DNA of 64,000 bases from Paracoccaceae bacterium (GTDB lineage Bacteria; Pseudomonadota; Alphaproteobacteria; Rhodobacterales; Rhodobacteraceae), in NCBI GenBank assembly GCA_023383015.1, contig JAHDXW010000019.1:1-64000 (forward strand), written 5' to 3'. A program made the position numbers and the translations under genes. Numbering within the stretch: position 1 is the stretch's first letter; each line of letters opens with the position of its first letter. The notes under the pieces are model-generated. The model ran no database searches, was not told the DNA's origin, and saw only the letters and a list, made by a program, of their open reading frames with translations. Positions 30,979-39,567 of this stretch are shown here, one piece after another.

Positions 30979-31854
30979 TCAGCCGCCCCGGTGCCGGCGC
31001 TCGAAGCGCGGCAGCATCGCCGAGAAGTCGCGGCCGCGGCCGTCCTCCTCCTCGACGAAGCGGCGGTAGAGGTCGGCGGCAAGCGCGCCCATCGGCGTCT
31101 CGGCATCGGCCGCCGCGGCCGCGGCCTGGGCAAGACGCAGATCCTTCAGCATCAGCTCGGCCGCGAACCCCGGGCGGTAGCCGTTGTCGGCGGGGCTCTG
31201 CGGGCCGACGCCGGGGGCGGGGCAGTAGGTGGTCATCGTCCAGGACTGCCCCGAGGAGGTCGAGACGACGTCGAAGAGCTTGCGCCGTTCCAGGCCCAGC
31301 CGGTCGGCCAGCGCGAAGGCCTCGCAGGTGGCGATCATCGTGACGCCGAGGATCATGTTGTTGCAGATCTTGGCCGCCTGGCCGGCGCCGGCGGCGCCGC
31401 AATGGACGATGCGCCGGCCCATCGCCTCGAGCAGCGGCCGGACGCGGGCGACATCCTCCTCCGTCCCCCCGGCCATGAAGGTCAGCGTGCCGGCGGCGGC
31501 GCCGGCGACGCCGCCCGACACGGGGGCGTCGACGAAGCCGAGCCCCGCCGATCCGGCCGCCTCCGCCACCGCCCGCGCCGCGGCGACATCGACCGTCGAG
31601 CAGTCCAGCAGCACCGTCTCCCTCGCCATCGCCGGCATCACCTCGGCCGCGACCCGGGCCAGGACCGCCCCGTCGGGCAGCATGGTGATGACAACCTCGG
31701 CCGCCGCTGCCGCCGCCGCGGCCGAGGCGGCGGGCACGACCCCGGCGGGGCAGGGGGCGGCGACGTCGAAGCCCGTCACCGAATGCCCGGCCGCGACGAG
31801 GTTGGCCGCCATCGGCGCGCCCATGTTGCCGAGCCCGATGAAGCCCACCTTCAT
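30979..31854 (-). CDS. mmsB: 3-hydroxyisobutyrate dehydrogenase
   Basis: A 291-residue NAD-dependent dehydrogenase that oxidises 3-hydroxyisobutyrate to methylmalonate semialdehyde in valine breakdown. The Rossmann motif GFIGLGNMGAPMA opens the protein. The substrate loop DAPVSGGVAGA and the catalytic Lys in GQAAKICNNMILG follow. The C-terminal helical domain with ELMLKDLRLA is normal. Its start overlaps the stop of the hydrolase gene by four bases. It is the last gene of the leftward operon headed by mmsA, whose product uses this enzyme's product. Confidence 0.94.
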   Translation of the reverse strand: MKVGFIGLGNMGAPMAANLVAAGHSVTGFDVAAPCPAGVVPAASAAAAAAAAEVVITMLPDGAVLARVAAEVMPAMARETVLLDCSTVDVAAARAVAEAAGSAGLGFVDAPVSGGVAGAAAGTLTFMAGGTEEDVARVRPLLEAMGRRIVHCGAAGAGQAAKICNNMILGVTMIATCEAFALADRLGLERRKLFDVVSTSSGQSWTMTTYCPAPGVGPQSPADNGYRPGFAAELMLKDLRLAQAAAAAADAETPMGALAADLYRRFVEEEDGRGRDFSAMLPRFERRHRGG

Positions 31855-32885
31855 GCCGTCTCCTCCCATTGCAGATCGTCCGGCCGCGGCGACAGCGCGG
31901 CGGCCACCTCGCCTTCGGGCACGGCCGCCGGGCCGGCGTGGCGCCAGCGCGGGCGGCGGTCCTTGTCGATGACCTGTGCCCGCACCCCCTCGAGGAAGTC
32001 GCCATGCTCGAGCGCGTGGCAGGTGGCGCGGTATTCGCGGGTGAGCGCGGGCTGCAGCCCCGGCGCCTCGCGGGCGGCGCGGACAAGGCGCAGCGTCACC
32101 TCGAGCGCAAGCGGCGAGGCGGCGTCGAGTGCCGCCGCAGCGGCCGCGGCCGCCGGCGCCGCCTCTGCCGAGAGCGCCGCGCGGATCGCCGCGATGCCGG
32201 CGCCGGCGAAGGCGCCGGCGGTCCAGCCGGGTTCGGGCGGTGCGTCCGGCGGCGGGGCGGGGGCCTCGGCGATGCAGCCGGCGTCGCCGTCGGCGGCGAG
32301 CCGCGCCTTCAGCCTCTCCCACTCGGCCTCGGGCACGAAGCGGTCGCCGAAGCCCGCCGCGATCGCCAGCGCCGGGCCCATGCGCACGCCCGCCAGCCCC
32401 AGCCACTCGCCCGTCCGTCCCGGCGCCCGGGCAAGCAGATGAGTTCCGCCGACGTCGGGCACCAGGCCGATGGCGCATTCGGGCATCGCCACCCGCGTGC
32501 TCTCGCCCAGGATGCGGTGGGCGGCATGGCAGCCGAGCCCGACACCGCCGCCCATAACGAAGCCATGGAGGAACGTCACCACAGGTTTGGGATAGGCGGC
32601 GATGCGGGCGTTCATCCGGTATTCGGCGCGCCAGAACGCGCGGGCAAGCCCGGTGTCGCCGGCGCGCGCGGCATGGTAGATGACGGCGACGTCGCCGCCT
32701 GCGCAGAAGGCGCGCGGGCCGGCCGCGTCGATCATCACGACCGCGACCGATGGGTCGGCCGCCCAGCCCGCCAGCGCCGCGTCGATCGCAGCCACCATCC
32801 CCGGCGTCAGCGCGTTCAGCTGGGCCGGGCGGTTCAGCGTGATCCGCCCGGCGCGTCCCTCGGTGCGGACCAGGACCTCGCTCAT
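31851..32885 (-). CDS. 3-hydroxyisobutyryl-CoA hydrolase (enoyl-CoA hydratase family)
   Basis: A 344-residue crotonase-fold enzyme. The oxyanion-hole segments are RAFCAGGDV (~59-65) and GFVMGGGVGLG (~108-118). PECAIGLVPDVGG supplies Glu136 and Asp144, the pair that defines the hydrolase (HIBCH) branch rather than true hydratases, and the ~80-residue C-terminal helical extension fits HIBCH length. It releases free 3-hydroxyisobutyrate for mmsB. It overlaps both neighbours by four bases, giving tight co-translation. It could be annotated simply as enoyl-CoA hydratase. Confidence 0.9.
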   Translation of the reverse strand: MSEVLVRTEGRAGRITLNRPAQLNALTPGMVAAIDAALAGWAADPSVAVVMIDAAGPRAFCAGGDVAVIYHAARAGDTGLARAFWRAEYRMNARIAAYPKPVVTFLHGFVMGGGVGLGCHAAHRILGESTRVAMPECAIGLVPDVGGTHLLARAPGRTGEWLGLAGVRMGPALAIAAGFGDRFVPEAEWERLKARLAADGDAGCIAEAPAPPPDAPPEPGWTAGAFAGAGIAAIRAALSAEAAPAAAAAAAALDAASPLALEVTLRLVRAAREAPGLQPALTREYRATCHALEHGDFLEGVRAQVIDKDRRPRWRHAGPAAVPEGEVAAALSPRPDDLQWEETA

Positions 32886-34027
32886 CCCCGCGCCCCGAGC
32901 AGGTGGCGCACGACGATCAGCCGCATGATCTCGTTGGTGCCCTCGAGGATCTGATGGACGCGCAGGTCGCGCACGGTCTTCTCGATGCCGTAGTCGGCAA
33001 GATAGCCGTAGCCGCCGTGCAGCTGCAGGCAGGCGTCGGCCACCCGGCTGCCGGCCTCGGTGACGAACTTCTTGGCCATGGCGCAATGGGCGGTGGCGTC
33101 GGGCGCGGCGCGGTCGAGCTTCCATGCCGCCTGTCGCAGGAAGACGCGCGCGGCCTGCAGGTCGATCTCCATCTCGGCAAGGCGGAACTGCAGCGCCTGG
33201 AATTCGTCCAGCCGCCGGCCGAAGGCCCGCCGCTCGCCCATGTAGGCCAGCGTGGCGTCAAGCGCCGCCTGCGCGGCGCCAAGCGAGCAGGCGGAGATGT
33301 TCAGCCGCCCGCCGTCGAGCCCGGCCATGGCATAGGCAAAGCCCTTGCCCTCCTCGCCCAGCAGGTTTCCCGCCGGCACCCGGCAGCCGTCCATCTGCAC
33401 CTGGCGGGTGGGCTGGCTGCGCCAGCCCATCTTGTCCTCGAGCCCGCCGAAGGAAAGCCCCGGCGTGCCGGCCTCGACGACAAGCGCCGAGATGCCGCGC
33501 GGGCCCTCGCCGCCGGTTCGGGCCATGACGATGTAGGCATCCGAGTAGCCCCCGCCGGAGATGAAGGCCTTGGTTCCGGCCAGTGTCCAGCCCTCGTTGC
33601 CGCGCTCGGCGCGGGTGCGCAGCGCCGCCGCGTCCGAGCCCGAGCCGGGTTCGGTCAGGCAGTAGGAAAACAGCGTCTCCATCGCCAGCGCCCCGGGCAG
33701 GAACCGCGCCCGCAGTGCCTCATCCCCGTGGCGGTCGATCATGGTGGCGCACATGTTGTGGATCGACAGGAACGCCGCGACCGAGGGACAGGCCATGCCG
33801 AGCGCCTCGAACACCAGCGTCGCGTCCAGCCGCGACAGCCCCGCGCCGCCCGTCGCCTCGCTGACGCAGAGCCCGCCGAAGCCGAGCGCGGCCATGTCCG
33901 TCCACAGCGTCCGCGGGATGGTGCCGGCACGCTCCCAGGCGCGGGCGTGGGGCGCGATCTCGGCGGCGCCGAAGGCGCGCGCGGTCTCGAAGATGGCGTC
34001 CTGTTGCTCCGATAGGGCGAAATCCAT
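32882..34027 (-). CDS. Acyl-CoA dehydrogenase (probable isobutyryl-CoA dehydrogenase)
   Basis: A 381-residue flavoprotein that introduces the alpha-beta double bond in a short branched acyl-CoA and hands electrons to ETF. The FAD-binding YCLTEPGSGSDAAALRT motif lies near residue 125, and the C-terminal ELHGGYGYL-type motif here reads QLHGGYGYLADYGIEKTVRD. The catalytic Glu is in QILEGTNEIMR near the end. Operon context between mmsA and HIBCH assigns the substrate as isobutyryl-CoA from valine. The four-base overlap with the hydrolase gene and three-base gap to the upstream gene show a single transcript. Confidence 0.92.
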   Translation of the reverse strand: MDFALSEQQDAIFETARAFGAAEIAPHARAWERAGTIPRTLWTDMAALGFGGLCVSEATGGAGLSRLDATLVFEALGMACPSVAAFLSIHNMCATMIDRHGDEALRARFLPGALAMETLFSYCLTEPGSGSDAAALRTRAERGNEGWTLAGTKAFISGGGYSDAYIVMARTGGEGPRGISALVVEAGTPGLSFGGLEDKMGWRSQPTRQVQMDGCRVPAGNLLGEEGKGFAYAMAGLDGGRLNISACSLGAAQAALDATLAYMGERRAFGRRLDEFQALQFRLAEMEIDLQAARVFLRQAAWKLDRAAPDATAHCAMAKKFVTEAGSRVADACLQLHGGYGYLADYGIEKTVRDLRVHQILEGTNEIMRLIVVRHLLGARG

Positions 34028-34030
34028 GGC

Positions 34031-35113
34031 TCAGCTCCGCGACAGGGCGGCCGCGGTCTCGGCCGCAAGGCGGGCGACAAGCGCGGCGGCGGGCAGCGGC
34101 CGGCAAAGCGGCGCTGCCTGACCATAGAGGTGGAAGGCGTAGTCGTCGATGCCGCGCGCCGCCGCGGCGGCCACCAGCGGCCGCGTCAGCTCCCGCGGCA
34201 GGGGGTAGCCGGCAACGGGGGCGCTCTGGAAGGCGGAACCGAATGCGGTGATGCGTGCCCGTGCCGGCCGGCCCGAATAGGCCGCCGTCAGATGGGTGTC
34301 GCAATCGGTCGCGGCGGCAAGCACGGCACGGTGGGCGGGCGCCGTCGCAGCCTCGGGGCAGGACAGGAAGGCGGTGCCAAGCTGCACCCCCTCGGCTCCG
34401 AGCATCAGCGCCGCGGCGATGCCGCGGCCGTCGCCGATCCCGCCGGCAGCGATCACCGGGATGGCAACGGCGTCGACGACCTGGGGGACAAGAGCCAGAA
34501 GCCCCACGCCGCGGTCGGCAGGCTCGAGGCGGAAGGCGCCGCGGTGGCCGCCGGCCTCCCACCCCTGGGCGATGACGGCGTCGCAGCCCGCCGCCTCGAC
34601 AGCCCGCGCCTCGGCCACGGTGGTCGCGGTGGCGATCACCGCCGATCCGGCCGCCTTCAGCCGCGCCACCGCATCGCCGGGCGGCAGGCCGAAGTGGAAG
34701 CTGACGACGCGCGGGGGATGGGCCAGCAGCCAGTCGAGCCGCCCGGCATCGAAGCCGGGCACCGGAGGTGCCAGCACCGGGGCCGGCGGCGGCAGGCCCA
34801 GGGCGACGTGGTGGGGGGCAAGCGCGGCCGCCGCCGCCGCTTCCGCCGCGGCGCCCGCCACCGGCGCGGGATGGCAGAAGAAGTTCAGGTTGATGCCGCC
34901 GCTGGTGGCTGCCCGCACCGCCGCCACCTCGGCCGCCAGCGCCGGCAGCGGCAGCATCGCCGAGCCGAGCGCGCCCAGGGCGCCGGCATTGCTGACCGCC
35001 GCGGCCAGCGCCGGCGTCGCCGCCATCGCCATCGGCGCCTGCAGGATCGGCAGCGCGATGCCCAGCGCCCGCGCCAGCCGGGTCGCCGGCCAGGCCGCGG
35101 CCGGGGCGGTCAT
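34031..35113 (-). CDS. Nitronate monooxygenase family FMN protein
   Basis: A 360-residue TIM-barrel flavoprotein of the nitronate monooxygenase/2-nitropropane dioxygenase family. The N-terminal PILQAPMAM, the phosphate-binding AQGWEAGGHRG, VIPVIAAGGIGDGRGIAAALMLGAEGVQLGT pattern (read in pieces) and the C-terminal LYGQAAPLCRPLPA are present. These enzymes detoxify propionate 3-nitronate and related alkyl nitronates. It sits inside the valine-degradation operon, 28 bases after mmsA and three bases before the acyl-CoA dehydrogenase gene. Its link to valine catabolism is not obvious. Confidence 0.87.
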   Translation of the reverse strand: MTAPAAAWPATRLARALGIALPILQAPMAMAATPALAAAVSNAGALGALGSAMLPLPALAAEVAAVRAATSGGINLNFFCHPAPVAGAAAEAAAAAALAPHHVALGLPPPAPVLAPPVPGFDAGRLDWLLAHPPRVVSFHFGLPPGDAVARLKAAGSAVIATATTVAEARAVEAAGCDAVIAQGWEAGGHRGAFRLEPADRGVGLLALVPQVVDAVAIPVIAAGGIGDGRGIAAALMLGAEGVQLGTAFLSCPEAATAPAHRAVLAAATDCDTHLTAAYSGRPARARITAFGSAFQSAPVAGYPLPRELTRPLVAAAAARGIDDYAFHLYGQAAPLCRPLPAAALVARLAAETAAALSRS

Positions 35114-35141
35114 CGCCGCACCGGTCGAGGTGCGCGGCGCA

Positions 35142-36641
35142 TCACTCCATCGCCCTGAAGTGGAACTCGCCGCCTTCCTTCAGCCCCGACGGCCAGCGCG
35201 CCGTCACCGTCTTGGTGCGGGTATAGAAGCGGAAGGCGTCCGGCCCGTGCTGGTTGAGGTCGCCGAAGCCCGACCGCTTCCAGCCCCCGAAGGTGTGGTA
35301 GGCAAGCGGCACCGGGATCGGCACGTTGATGCCGACCATGCCGATGTTGATGCGGCTGGCGAAGTCGCGGGCGGTGTCGCCGTCGCGGGTGAAGATCGCC
35401 GTGCCGTTGCCGTACTCGTGGTCCATGGCCAGCGCCAGCGCCTCCTCGTAGCTGCGGGCGCGCACCGTCGACAGCACCGGTCCGAAGATCTCGGTGCGGT
35501 AGATGTCCATGTCCGGGGTCACCCGGTCGAACAGGTGGGGGCCGACGAAGAAGCCCTTCTCGTAGCCCTGCAACATGAATCCGCGGCCGTCGACGACCAG
35601 CTTCGCGCCCTGGGCGATGCCGCTCTCGACCAGGCCGAGCACGCGCCGCTTGGCCTCGGCCGTCACCAGCGGGCCGAAGTCGACTTCGCTGCCGGCGGTG
35701 TAAGGGCCGACCTTCAGCTTCTCGATCCGCGGCACGAGCTTGGCGATCAGCGCATCGGCCGTCCGCTCGCCCACCGGCACGGCGACCGAGATCGCCATGC
35801 AGCGCTCGCCCGCGGCGCCGTAGCCGGCGCCCACCAGCGCATCCGCCGCCTGGTCCATGTCGGCGTCGGGCATGACGATCATGTGGTTCTTGGCGCCGCC
35901 GAAGCACTGGGCGCGCTTGCCGGTCGCCGCGGCGCGCGAATAGATGTACTGCGCGATCGGGGTCGAGCCGACGAACCCCACCGCCTGGATCACCGGGCTG
36001 TCGAGGATGGCGTCCACCGCCTCCTTGTCGCCGTTGACGACCTGCAGGATGCCGTCGGGCAGCCCCGCCTCGCGGAACACCTCGGCAATCAGCAGCGGCG
36101 CCGAGGGGTCGCGCTCGGAGGGCTTCAGGATCATCGCGTTGCCGGCCGCGAGCGCGGGGCCGATCTTCCACAGCGGGATCATGGCGGGAAAGTTGAAGGG
36201 CGTTATTCCCGCCACCACGCCGAGCGGCTGGCGCATCGAGTACATGTCGATGCCCGGGCCGGCCGAATCGGTGAACTCGCCCTTCAGCAGATGCGGCGCG
36301 CCGGTGCAGAACTCGATCACCTCGAGGCCGCGCTGGACGTCGCCCTTGGCGTCAGGGAAGGTCTTGCCGTGCTCGCGCGAGATCGCCTCGGCGATGCGGT
36401 CCATGTCGCGGTTGAGCAGCCGCACCGCCTCCATCATGACCCGCGCCCGCCGCTGGGGGTTGGTGGCGGCCCATTTCGGCTGCGCCTCGGCGGCGGCGGC
36501 CACGGCGGCATCGAGCTCGGCTGCCGAGGCGAGCGCCACGCGCGCCTGCACCTCGCCCGTCGCCGGGTTGAAGACGTCGGCGAAGCGGCCTGACGTTCCC
36601 GCCACCCGCCGGCCGCCGATCCAGTGGCCAATCTCCTGCAT
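35142..36641 (-). CDS. mmsA: CoA-acylating methylmalonate-semialdehyde dehydrogenase
   Basis: A 499-residue NAD-dependent aldehyde dehydrogenase that converts methylmalonate semialdehyde and CoA to propionyl-CoA, the exit step of valine (and thymine or inositol) breakdown. The N-terminus HWIGGRRVAGTSGRFADVFNP, the nucleotide-binding ITPFNFPAMIPLWKIGPALA region, GFVGSTPIA and the catalytic Cys in GERCMAISVAV identify the MmsA branch, which lacks the general-base Glu of other ALDHs. The start at 36641 fits homologues. It is first gene of the leftward operon and divergent from a LysR regulator across a 95-base gap. Confidence 0.95.
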   Translation of the reverse strand: MQEIGHWIGGRRVAGTSGRFADVFNPATGEVQARVALASAAELDAAVAAAAEAQPKWAATNPQRRARVMMEAVRLLNRDMDRIAEAISREHGKTFPDAKGDVQRGLEVIEFCTGAPHLLKGEFTDSAGPGIDMYSMRQPLGVVAGITPFNFPAMIPLWKIGPALAAGNAMILKPSERDPSAPLLIAEVFREAGLPDGILQVVNGDKEAVDAILDSPVIQAVGFVGSTPIAQYIYSRAAATGKRAQCFGGAKNHMIVMPDADMDQAADALVGAGYGAAGERCMAISVAVPVGERTADALIAKLVPRIEKLKVGPYTAGSEVDFGPLVTAEAKRRVLGLVESGIAQGAKLVVDGRGFMLQGYEKGFFVGPHLFDRVTPDMDIYRTEIFGPVLSTVRARSYEEALALAMDHEYGNGTAIFTRDGDTARDFASRINIGMVGINVPIPVPLAYHTFGGWKRSGFGDLNQHGPDAFRFYTRTKTVTARWPSGLKEGGEFHFRAME

Positions 36642-36678
36642 GCCGTCCTCCTGTCGCTGCCGGGGGAGAGGATAGCCT

Positions 36679-36703
36679 TGCGCCTTTGCCCGGCAAAGAG
36701 GCA
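36679..36703. promoter_or_regulatory. LysR-type operator between mmsA and the regulator gene
   Basis: A 25-base dyad: CTTTGCC, C, GGCAAAG (36684-36698) is a perfect 15-base inverted repeat containing the T-N11-A geometry of LysR-type sites. A further TGC...GCA match lies two bases outside each arm. It stands 38 bases from the mmsA start codon and about as far from the LysR start, so it could control both directions. Confidence 0.65.
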
Positions 36704-36736
36704 TCTTTCCCGTCGCGTCCTGCGTTTCTGCAGGAC

Positions 36737-37654
36737 ATGGAAGGGGGAAGGAACGTGGAGGGCTTCGACTGGGACGATCTGAGGCTGTTTCTTGCCGTCG
36801 CCCGCGCCGAAAGCCTCGCCGGCGCCGGCAAGGCGGTCAGGCTCGACCCCGCCACCGTCGGCCGCCGCATCGCCCGCTTCGAGGAGCGGGCGTCGGCACG
36901 GCTCTTCACCCGCTCGCCGCAGGGCTACGCGCTGACCGCCGAGGGCCAGCGGCTGCTCGATCACGCCGTGCACGCCGAACTGGCGATGCAGGAGGCGGCG
37001 GCAGCGCTGAAGGGCACCGAGGCGGGGCTCTCGGGGCAGGTGCGGGTCGGCGCGCCCGACGGCTGCGCGACCTACGTCCTGCCACAGGTGCTGGCGGCGA
37101 TCGCCGCCGACCACCCCGGCCTCGAGGTCCAGATCGTCGCCCAGCCCAGGGTGTTCAACCTCTCCAAGCGCGAGGCCGACATGGCCATCGCGGTCAGCCG
37201 GCCGAGCGCGGGGCGGCTGGTGGTGCAGAAGATCACCGACTACCACCTCTCGCTGGCGGCGGCGCGCGTCTATCTCGCCGGACACCCGCCGGTCGGCGCG
37301 CGGGCCGATCTCGCCCGGCACCGCGCGGTCGGCTACATCCCCGACATGATCTTCGACCGCGAGCTGGACTACCGCGCCGACACCGGACTGCCGCTGCCCG
37401 CGCTCGCCTCCAACGCCATGCCGGTGCAGCTTGCGCTCCTGCGCGAGGGGGCGGGCATCGGCGTCGTCCACGACTTCGCGCTGCCCTTTCTGCCCGAACT
37501 CGTCCGCGTGCTGCCCGGCGAGGTGCGGCTGGTGCGCAGCTTTCACCTCGTCCGCCACGCCGACGACCGCCGCGTCGAGCGGCTGAACCGCTTCGCCGCG
37601 CTCCTTGCCGCCGGCGTGCGCCGCGAGGTCGCCCGGCTGGAGGTGCCGGGCTGA
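36737..37654 (+). CDS. LysR family transcriptional regulator
   Basis: A DNA-binding protein of about 305 residues. An N-terminal winged helix-turn-helix (FDWDDLRLFLAVARAESLAGA, DPATVGRRIARFEERASARL) is followed by a periplasmic-binding-like effector domain (~95-295). The ATG at 36737 is given; a GTG at 36755 with a purine-rich leader is a close alternative. Its divergent position to mmsA and the shared dyad suggest that it senses a metabolite of valine or isobutyrate degradation, but the ligand is inferred only from position. Confidence 0.88.
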   Translation: MEGGRNVEGFDWDDLRLFLAVARAESLAGAGKAVRLDPATVGRRIARFEERASARLFTRSPQGYALTAEGQRLLDHAVHAELAMQEAAAALKGTEAGLSGQVRVGAPDGCATYVLPQVLAAIAADHPGLEVQIVAQPRVFNLSKREADMAIAVSRPSAGRLVVQKITDYHLSLAAARVYLAGHPPVGARADLARHRAVGYIPDMIFDRELDYRADTGLPLPALASNAMPVQLALLREGAGIGVVHDFALPFLPELVRVLPGEVRLVRSFHLVRHADDRRVERLNRFAALLAAGVRREVARLEVPG

Positions 37655-37688
37655 GCCGCCGCCGCCCCCGCAACCGCCCGCGGCCGCG

Positions 37689-37717
37689 TTGCCCGGGACG
37701 GCGGAATCGTCTAGGCG
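37689..37717 (+). promoter_or_regulatory. Promoter for lpdA (CTAGGCG variant)
   Basis: TTGCCC (37689-37694), 17 bases, TAGGCG (37712-37717), 30 bases before the GTG start. It has the same architecture as the other CTAG-type promoters of this window. Confidence 0.45.
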
Positions 37718-37747
37718 GGAGGCGACGACCAGACCGGGGAGGCGCGC

Positions 37748-39142
37748 GTGGCGGACAGGACCTTCGACATGGTGGTGATCGGTGCCGGGCCGGGCGGCTA
37801 CGTCTGCGCCATCCGCGGCGCCCAGCTCGGCCTTTCGGTGGCGGTGGTCGAGCGCGAGAGCCTCGGCGGCATCTGCCTGAACTGGGGCTGCATCCCCACC
37901 AAGGCGATGCTGCGCTCGGCGGAGGTCTACCACCTGATGCACCGCGCCAGGGAGTTCGGGCTGTCGGCCGGGACGATCGGCTTCGACCTCGATGCCGTGG
38001 TCAAGCGCTCGCGGGGGGTGGCGCGCCAGCTGTCCTCGGGCGTCGGCCACCTTCTGAAGAAGAACAAGGTCACGGTGGTGATGGGCCAGGCACGCCTCGC
38101 GGGCGGCGGGCGCGTGGCGGTGACCACCGAGAAGGGCGAGGAGACGCTCGCCGCGCGCGCCGTCGTGCTGGCCACCGGGGCCCGTGCGCGCGAGCTTCCG
38201 GGGCTTGAGGCCGACGGCGACCGGGTCTGGACCTACCGTCACGCGCTGCAGCCCGGGCGCATGCCGAACGACCTCCTGGTGATCGGCTCGGGTGCGATCG
38301 GGATCGAGTTCGCGAGCTTCTTCAACACCCTCGGGGCAAAGACCACGGTTGTCGAGGTGATGGACCGTATCCTGCCCGTCGAGGACGCCGAGATATCGGC
38401 CCTGGCGGCGAAGGCCTTCCGCAAGCAGGGCATGACGATCCTCGAGAAGTCCACGGTCCGGGCCCTCGAGCGCGACGGCGGGGGCGTGACCGCCCGGATC
38501 GAGACCGGCGGCAAGCTCGAGTCGCGCCGCTTCGACACCGTCATCTCGGCGGTCGGCATCGTCGGCAACACCGAGGGGCTCGGGCTCGAGGCGGCCGGGG
38601 TCAGGGTCGAGCGCACCCATGTCGTCACCGACGCCCACTGCCGCACCGGGGTCGAGGGCGTCTATGCCATCGGCGATCTCGTCGCCGGCCCCTGGCTGGC
38701 CCACAAGGCCAGCCACGAGGGCGTGATGGTGGCCGAACTGGTCGCCGGGCTTCACCCCCACCCGGTGCGCCCCGAGGACATCCCCGGCTGCACCTACTGC
38801 CACCCGCAGGTGGCCAGCGTCGGGCTGACCGAGGAGAAGGCGAAGGCCCGCGGCCACAATGTCAGGGTCGGCCGCTTCCCCTTCATCGGCAACGGCAAGG
38901 CGATCGCGCTGGGCGAGCCCGAGGGGATGGTCAAGACCGTCTTCGACGCGGCGACGGGCGAGCTGCTCGGCGCCCACATGATCGGCGCCGAGGTGACCGA
39001 GCTCATCCAGGGCTACACCGTCGGCAAGGCGCTCGAGACCACCGAGGCCGAGCTCATGCACACCGTCTTCCCCCACCCGACGCTGTCGGAGATGATGCAT
39101 GAGTCGGTGCTCGACGCGTGGGGGCGCGTGCTGCACATCTGA
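37748..39142 (+). CDS. lpdA: Dihydrolipoyl dehydrogenase (E3)
   Basis: A 464-residue FAD-dependent enzyme that reoxidises dihydrolipoamide of 2-oxoacid dehydrogenase or glycine-cleavage complexes with NAD. The FAD motif VVIGAGPGGYVCAI, the redox pair C43 and C48 in GGICLNWGCIPTK, the NAD motif VIGSGAIGIEFASFF and the C-terminal His/Glu base in HPTLSEMMHES are all seen. A GTG start with GGGGAGG upstream was used. No E1 or E2 gene is nearby, so this is a stand-alone E3 copy; it may serve branched-chain oxoacid dehydrogenase, but the neighbourhood does not prove it. Confidence 0.94.
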   Translation: MADRTFDMVVIGAGPGGYVCAIRGAQLGLSVAVVERESLGGICLNWGCIPTKAMLRSAEVYHLMHRAREFGLSAGTIGFDLDAVVKRSRGVARQLSSGVGHLLKKNKVTVVMGQARLAGGGRVAVTTEKGEETLAARAVVLATGARARELPGLEADGDRVWTYRHALQPGRMPNDLLVIGSGAIGIEFASFFNTLGAKTTVVEVMDRILPVEDAEISALAAKAFRKQGMTILEKSTVRALERDGGGVTARIETGGKLESRRFDTVISAVGIVGNTEGLGLEAAGVRVERTHVVTDAHCRTGVEGVYAIGDLVAGPWLAHKASHEGVMVAELVAGLHPHPVRPEDIPGCTYCHPQVASVGLTEEKAKARGHNVRVGRFPFIGNGKAIALGEPEGMVKTVFDAATGELLGAHMIGAEVTELIQGYTVGKALETTEAELMHTVFPHPTLSEMMHESVLDAWGRVLHI

Positions 39143-39567
39143 GCATGCCTCCGCGGGGACCTGGCCGGAATCGGGCATTTTGGCGATTGTGTTTGGCGCC
39201 GCTTCGCCCTTAAGGTGGCGCCACTGACGCCTTCGGGGCGGTGACCCCGGGGATCTCAGGGAATTTCACCGTTGCCTGCGCGGTCCGGGCGGTCTTCCGG
39301 CGGCGCGACGCGGCGGAATGGGCCGCAAGGCCGTCCATCCGCCCGGCCCGTGGCATGCGTCACGCCGGGCAAGAAGCGGGCGCCGTCCTGGCGCCGGAGT
39401 CGAACCGCGATGCTGGGCGCAAGGTCGGGAACGGGCTGGAACGGGGTGCATGGCGCCGCCGTCCGGTGTGGCCCCGCCGTGCCCCGCCTCGCCCCAACCG
39501 ATCGCCGCGGCGGCGGCGTCCGGGCCAGGTGGTCCGTGGCGCGCCCGACGGCACAGCGAAAGTTCAC
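39143..39567 (+). other. Non-coding interval of 425 bases, probable rne leader
   Basis: No credible gene lies in this gap. The frame of rne stays open back to 39241 but without homology. TGGCGCC at 39194-39200 is repeated as its complement at 39217-39223 around a short locally AT-richer stretch, where transcription could start. A long leader before rne is known in other proteobacteria, where it mediates autoregulation by RNase E. Confidence 0.5.

Noticed and set aside
36434-39178. 914-codon minus-strand frame across mmsA, LysR and lpdA
   Set aside because: It spans three recognised genes in antisense and shows no family motif.
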